NCBI GenBank assembly: GCA_020426085.1
Contig: JAGQQP010000131.1
Span: 1 to 9,114, forward strand
Length of the DNA stretch: 9,114 nt
Direction of reading: 5' to 3'
Origin: Planctomycetaceae bacterium
GTDB taxonomy: Bacteria > Planctomycetota > Planctomycetia > Planctomycetales > Planctomycetaceae
Part shown: positions 5,521-9,114 of the stretch, piece after piece
Position numbering within the stretch: the first letter of the stretch is position 1
Layout of the letters: each line of letters opens with the position of its first letter
Made by a program: the position numbers and the translations under genes
The notes under the pieces: model-generated
What the model saw: only the letters and a program-made list of their open reading frames with translations
Databases searched by the model: none
Told to the model about the DNA's origin: nothing

Positions 5521-6858
5521 TTACCGACCAAATCCTAATTTTTTGATAATTGCCTGATTCAGGGTTTCTCTGACGACCTCTACCGGGATCCGGTCAAATA
5601 CGGTCTGGAAGAACCCTTCTACAATCATATGCATTGCTTCATATTCCGACATGCCTCGTGACATGCAATAGAAAATCTGTTCTTCATCCACGCGACCAGC
5701 GGTTGCACCGTGCGTACAGCGCACATCGTCGGCTTCGATTTCCAGGCCGGGAATTGCATCACCGCGGCAGGTGGGTGAAAGCATCAGGGAGTCATTTCTC
5801 TGGTAGCCATTGGTCTGCTGACCTTCCGGCTCAACCCGGATCATTCCCCGCCAGATCGCCCGTGAATGATCGCGAAGGACCTGTTTATACAGGAGATCAG
5901 AACGCGTTTCCGGAGCATTATGAGCCTGTTTCGTGTAGAACGAATGGATCTGCTGATCGGTAGAGAACGTCACACCATTGACTTCCGCTTCCGCACCACG
6001 CCCATCAAGTACAACGTCCTGATGAATATGAGCCAGCTTGGCACCGATTCCGCCTACCGTCCATTGCAGGAACCCGTTATTTTCAACTCGTCCCGCCTGA
6101 TGAGCAATGTGCCAGACTTTGTGATTCCAGTTCTGCAGCTGGACATATCGCAGCCGCGCCTCTTTAGCCAGGATCAACTCGACGGCCCCTGAGTGCAGGC
6201 CCAGATTTTCTTCTGTCGTTGAAGCAGTCTCTTCCAGCAGGGTCGCTGAAGCCCCTTCTTCCAGAATGACCAGTGTGTGACTGAAGTCGGCAGCCTTTTC
6301 AGCCTGCAGCGTAATCAGACTATGCAACGGTGCATCCACAACAACATTGCGAGGCACATATAAGAAAGTCCCTCCTGTCCAGAACGCAGCATGCCATGCT
6401 GAGAACCGATCAGTATTACTGTCGACAGCCTTCGTCATGAAATACTTCTGAACCAGATCACTGTGTTCCCGGACAACAGCAGCCAGATCTCCGAAAACAA
6501 CGCCTTTGGCAGCCAGTTCTTGAGAAAGCTCGCTGGAGATCAGTTGCCCGTCCACATGGGTGACATGCCCGGCAAACTCAGCCTGCTCTTTCAACAATGT
6601 TGATGCCTGCTGCGTTTCCGCAGACTCAATAGCGGCGCTCAACTGAAAACGATCAGGTCTGAGAGCCCGTAAATCAACGCGACGGTACTCTTCCGGATCG
6701 AGATCCGTTTCCAGAAGTTCCGAATAACGCTTGAAGGCCTGACGACGTGATTCTGTGACCCAGGCGGGTTCATCACGGGTTGCCAGAAATGCTTCGAAAG
6801 CGGCTTCACTAAATCCAGCCGGAATGTCAGCAGAAGTATTAACGGATGAAGTACTCAT
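5521..6858 (-). CDS. sufD: Fe-S cluster assembly protein SufD
   Basis: SufD pairs with SufB in the SufBC2D scaffold on which Fe-S clusters are built; the SufB-SufD interface is thought to hold the nascent cluster. The 445-residue chain has the SufBD beta-helix core from about residue 150 to 400, with WTGGTFLYVPRNVVVDAPLH from 160. Cys381 and His383 in DDVRCTHGATAG correspond to the functionally required Cys358 and His360 of the E. coli protein. C-terminal EEQIFYCMSRGMSEYEA (392-408) is the family signature. The N-terminal helical region includes EPAWVTESRRQAF (30-42). The ATG at 6858 is the first in frame and lacks a Shine-Dalgarno site. sufB lies 117 bases upstream and the Rieske gene 38 bases downstream. 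Confidence 0.95.
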   Translation of the reverse strand: MSTSSVNTSADIPAGFSEAAFEAFLATRDEPAWVTESRRQAFKRYSELLETDLDPEEYRRVDLRALRPDRFQLSAAIESAETQQASTLLKEQAEFAGHVTHVDGQLISSELSQELAAKGVVFGDLAAVVREHSDLVQKYFMTKAVDSNTDRFSAWHAAFWTGGTFLYVPRNVVVDAPLHSLITLQAEKAADFSHTLVILEEGASATLLEETASTTEENLGLHSGAVELILAKEARLRYVQLQNWNHKVWHIAHQAGRVENNGFLQWTVGGIGAKLAHIHQDVVLDGRGAEAEVNGVTFSTDQQIHSFYTKQAHNAPETRSDLLYKQVLRDHSRAIWRGMIRVEPEGQQTNGYQRNDSLMLSPTCRGDAIPGLEIEADDVRCTHGATAGRVDEEQIFYCMSRGMSEYEAMHMIVEGFFQTVFDRIPVEVVRETLNQAIIKKLGFGR

Positions 6859-6907
6859 ACTATTGTCTGTTATGCTTTCAGTAACGATTCAGTAGAACTT
6901 CAAACCT

Positions 6908-6944
6908 CTTCAATGAGTTGAAGTCTGCTTTTTCAATTTTTGAA
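6908..6944. repeat. Two adjacent TTCAA/TTGAA inverted repeats between sufB and sufD
   Basis: The first dyad, CTTCAA-TGAG-TTGAAG, occupies 6908-6923; the second, TTCAA-TTT-TTGAA, occupies 6932-6944. Their centres are about 22 bases apart, roughly two helical turns. They share the same half-site, which is compatible with a protein binding site repeated on one face of the helix or with two small RNA stems in the sufB-sufD transcript. Confidence 0.4.
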
Positions 6945-6975
6945 TGAGAATGTTTTATAATATGAACTCGCAGGA

Positions 6976-8400
6976 TCAACCAATCGAGCCTTCCATCTGA
7001 AGTTCGATGAGACGATTCATTTCGACGGCATATTCCATCGGCAGTTCTTTAACCAGCGGCTCGATGAACCCGGTCACGATCATGGATGATGCTTCTGCTT
7101 CAGTCAGCCCGCGACTCATCAGATAAAACAACTGTTCTTCACCGATTTTGGAAACACTGGCTTCGTGTTCGATCGCCACATCGTTGTCTTCAATTTCGAT
7201 GTAAGGATAAGTATCACTGCGGCTTTCAGGATCCAGCAGCAAGGCATCACAGACCACGTTTGATTTACAGCCATCTGCATTGGGATCGACTTTAACCAGA
7301 CCGCGATAACTGGAACGCCCGCCATCCTTGGAAATACTCTTGGAAATAATCCGGCTGGATGTATTCGGAGCACAGTGCACCATCTTGGCACCGGCATCCT
7401 GATGCTGTCCCTTACCCGCAAAGGCGATCGAAAGGGTTTCGCCCCGCGCGCCTTCACCCATCAGAAAGATGGCAGGATACTTCATGGTCAACTTGGAACC
7501 CAGGTTACCGTCAACCCACTCCATCAGTGAATCTTCATAGGCATGTGCCCGTTTAGTGACCAGGTTATAGACGTTATTCGACCAGTTCTGAATCGTCGTG
7601 TAGCGGAACCGCCCGCCCTTCTTGACGATGATTTCAACAACGGCTGAGTGCAGACTGTTCGAGCTATATGTCGGGGCGGTACAACCTTCGACGTAATGGC
7701 AGGAAGCACCTTCGTCAACAATGACCAGGGTCCGTTCAAACTGTCCCATATTTTCCGAGTTGATGCGGAAGTATGCCTGCAGCGGAAATTCAATATGAAC
7801 TCCGGGAGGCACATACACGAATGAACCACCAGACCAGACGGCCGAGTTCAAGGCAGCATACTTGTTATCGTCGGGAGGAATGATCGTGCCGAAGTATTCG
7901 CGGAAGATTTCCGGATGATCCCGCAGGGCCGAGTCGGTATCTGTAAACAGAACGCCCTGCTTGGCCAGATCTTCCTGCAGACTGCCATAGACCACTTCAG
8001 ATTCGTACTGCGCTTTCACACCAGACAGGAATTTTTTCTCTGCCTCGGGAATTCCCAGACGGTCATATGTTTTACGGATATCGTCAGGCACATCATCCCA
8101 GCTGCGTCCCTGTCCTTCAGAGGCACGGACAAAATAATGAATGTCCTGGTAATTGATCTCGTTCAGATTGCCGCCCCATTGTGGAGTTGGTTTCTGTTCG
8201 AAAATCTCCAGAGACTTCAAGCGGAAATCCCGCATCCAGGCCGGCTCATTTTTCATTTCTGAAATCTGCGCGACCACGGCGGCGTTCAGGCCTTTCTGAC
8301 CGGTAAACACGTACTTGTCGGTGGGATCATGAAATCCATATTGATATTCTCCAATATCATCATTCTCATTTTCCGAATCGGTATCCAACCTGGTAGACAT
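6976..8400 (-). CDS. sufB: Fe-S cluster assembly protein SufB
   Basis: SufB is the main scaffold subunit of SufBC2D; it accepts sulfur from the desulfurase system and assembles the cluster with SufD. The 474 residues match the family. Key positions are conserved: Cys240 in EGCTAP, Cys384 in VVCDALLLD (the counterpart of E. coli Cys405), and His412-Glu413 in [16 protein letters not shown] (counterparts of His433 and Glu434). [20 protein letters not shown] begins at 190. The frame is open to a GTG at 8415, but I choose the ATG at 8400 because GGGAG lies eight bases upstream and the GTG falls inside that site. sufC ends 114 bases upstream on the same strand. The N terminus carries a short Asp/Glu-rich stretch (residues 6-18). 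Confidence 0.96.
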   Translation of the reverse strand: MSTRLDTDSENENDDIGEYQYGFHDPTDKYVFTGQKGLNAAVVAQISEMKNEPAWMRDFRLKSLEIFEQKPTPQWGGNLNEINYQDIHYFVRASEGQGRSWDDVPDDIRKTYDRLGIPEAEKKFLSGVKAQYESEVVYGSLQEDLAKQGVLFTDTDSALRDHPEIFREYFGTIIPPDDNKYAALNSAVWSGGSFVYVPPGVHIEFPLQAYFRINSENMGQFERTLVIVDEGASCHYVEGCTAPTYSSNSLHSAVVEIIVKKGGRFRYTTIQNWSNNVYNLVTKRAHAYEDSLMEWVDGNLGSKLTMKYPAIFLMGEGARGETLSIAFAGKGQHQDAGAKMVHCAPNTSSRIISKSISKDGGRSSYRGLVKVDPNADGCKSNVVCDALLLDPESRSDTYPYIEIEDNDVAIEHEASVSKIGEEQLFYLMSRGLTEAEASSMIVTGFIEPLVKELPMEYAVEMNRLIELQMEGSIG

Positions 8401-8408
8401 TTCAAATT

Positions 8409-8413
8409 CTCCC
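8409..8413 (-). promoter_or_regulatory. Ribosome binding site of sufB
   Basis: GGGAG on the minus strand lies eight bases before the ATG at 8400. It decides that start over the in-frame GTG at 8415, which overlaps the site. Confidence 0.65.
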
Positions 8414-8514
8414 ACTCTGTATTAAAACCATCCCACAAGGAAGTGGTATTACTGCTTTGATCGATCGTAATTCTTAACGAATAATGACTGCTGTACTCAC
8501 ATTGAGACCGCAGA

Positions 8515-9114
8515 TCAGACTGCTTCGACAACTTCTTCTGCTGCAGCATCCGGATGACGCTCACGCACACTGGAATAACCGTGCTCGTGGAGTTCGGCAG
8601 CCAGACTGGCATCACCTGTTTCGACAATACGGCCGGCCAGCATTACGTGTGTAAACTGTGGCTGATTAAATTCCAGTAACCGTTCGTGGTGAGTGATGAT
8701 CAAGACCCCCATCTCAGGTCCCGACAAACGACTCAGTCCTTCACTGACGACTTTAACCGCGTCACTGTCCAGACCACTGTCTGTTTCATCCAGTACCGCA
8801 AACTTGGGCTTGAGCATGGCCAGCTGCAGAATTTCCATCCGCTTCTTTTCACCGCCGGAAAAACCATCATTCAGATAACGACGGGCCATTTCCAGATCCA
8901 TGCCCAGTTCACTCATCTGATCCCGCAGTTCCTTACGAAACTCACGCATCGGAATCAGCTTTTCGCCTTCCTTACGATCAGGGTTACGAACGTTGGACAT
9001 CGCATGTCGCAGGAAGTCAGCGACTCTGACCCCCGGAATCACAACGGGATACTGGAATGCCAGAAATAATCCCAGGCGGGCTCGTTCATTCGGATCGAGT
9101 TCTGAAATGTCGGT
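8515..9114 (-). CDS. sufC: Fe-S cluster assembly ATPase SufC (5' end outside the window)
   Basis: SufC is the ABC-type ATPase of the SufBC2D complex; its ATP-driven dimerisation opens the SufB-SufD interface. The window holds the last 199 residues. The frame is open to the window edge, so the GTG at 9042 is internal and the true start lies beyond 9114. Fragment residues show the Q-loop FQYPV (Gln21), the ABC signature FSGGEKKR (85-92), Walker B AVLDETDSGLD (106-116), and the H-loop ITHHE (His142). SufC-specific features are the E-T-D-S-G-L-D wording and the RIVETGD motif near the end. About 60 N-terminal residues with Walker A are missing from view. The C terminus has an Ala/Glu-rich extension, EEVVEAV. 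Its order before sufB and sufD differs from the E. coli sufABCDSE arrangement. Confidence 0.95.
   Translation of the reverse strand, partial: TDISELDPNERARLGLFLAFQYPVVIPGVRVADFLRHAMSNVRNPDRKEGEKLIPMREFRKELRDQMSELGMDLEMARRYLNDGFSGGEKKRMEILQLAMLKPKFAVLDETDSGLDSDAVKVVSEGLSRLSGPEMGVLIITHHERLLEFNQPQFTHVMLAGRIVETGDASLAAELHEHGYSSVRERHPDAAAEEVVEAV

Noticed and set aside
8401..8514. Short stems (CCAC/GTGG and ATTC/GAAT) in the sufC-sufB gap
   Set aside because: Four-base arms without a U tract are expected by chance in this length of DNA.
8286..8627. Minus-strand 113-residue open frame spanning the sufC-sufB gap
   Set aside because: It overlaps the ends of both genes in another frame and reads as shifted SufC and SufB sequence.

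Overview
The window reads as a chromosomal housekeeping segment from a planctomycete, most likely a Gimesia/Planctomyces-like marine lineage. This placement is inferred from protein flavour, moderate GC, weak use of Shine-Dalgarno sites, a CsrA with a C-terminal tail, and the sufC-sufB-sufD-Rieske order. It is not a database result. I see no mobile element, CRISPR array, tRNA or rRNA.

Left part (1-806): a minus-strand csrA lies next to a 472-base gene-less stretch. That stretch holds a perfect dyad, a hairpin, an orphan terminator-like hairpin followed by seven T, a candidate rpmB promoter and a leader hairpin just upstream of rpmB.

Centre (807-4509, plus strand): rpmB (ribosomal protein L28), gatC, gatA and gatB. 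The three Gat proteins form the tRNA-dependent amidotransferase that converts Glu-tRNA(Gln) and/or Asp-tRNA(Asn) to the correctly amidated aminoacyl-tRNA. A strong terminator-like hairpin sits between gatC and gatA. A long hairpin between gatB and the convergent gene probably ends transcription from both sides.

Right part (4602-9114, minus strand, transcribed right to left): sufC (cut by the window edge), sufB, sufD, a small Rieske [2Fe-2S] ferredoxin and a SufT-like MIP18/DUF59 protein. SufB, SufC and SufD form the Fe-S cluster scaffold complex. The Rieske protein and the MIP18-family protein are plausible accessory or client factors. No cysteine desulfurase (SufS), SufU/SufE or regulator is visible. 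The genes are loosely spaced, with gaps of 114, 117, 38 and 179 bases, so internal promoters or processing sites are possible.

The coding content is conventional. The parts worth a second look are non-coding: the csrA-rpmB intergenic RNA signals, the gatC-gatA hairpin, and the paired dyads between sufB and sufD.
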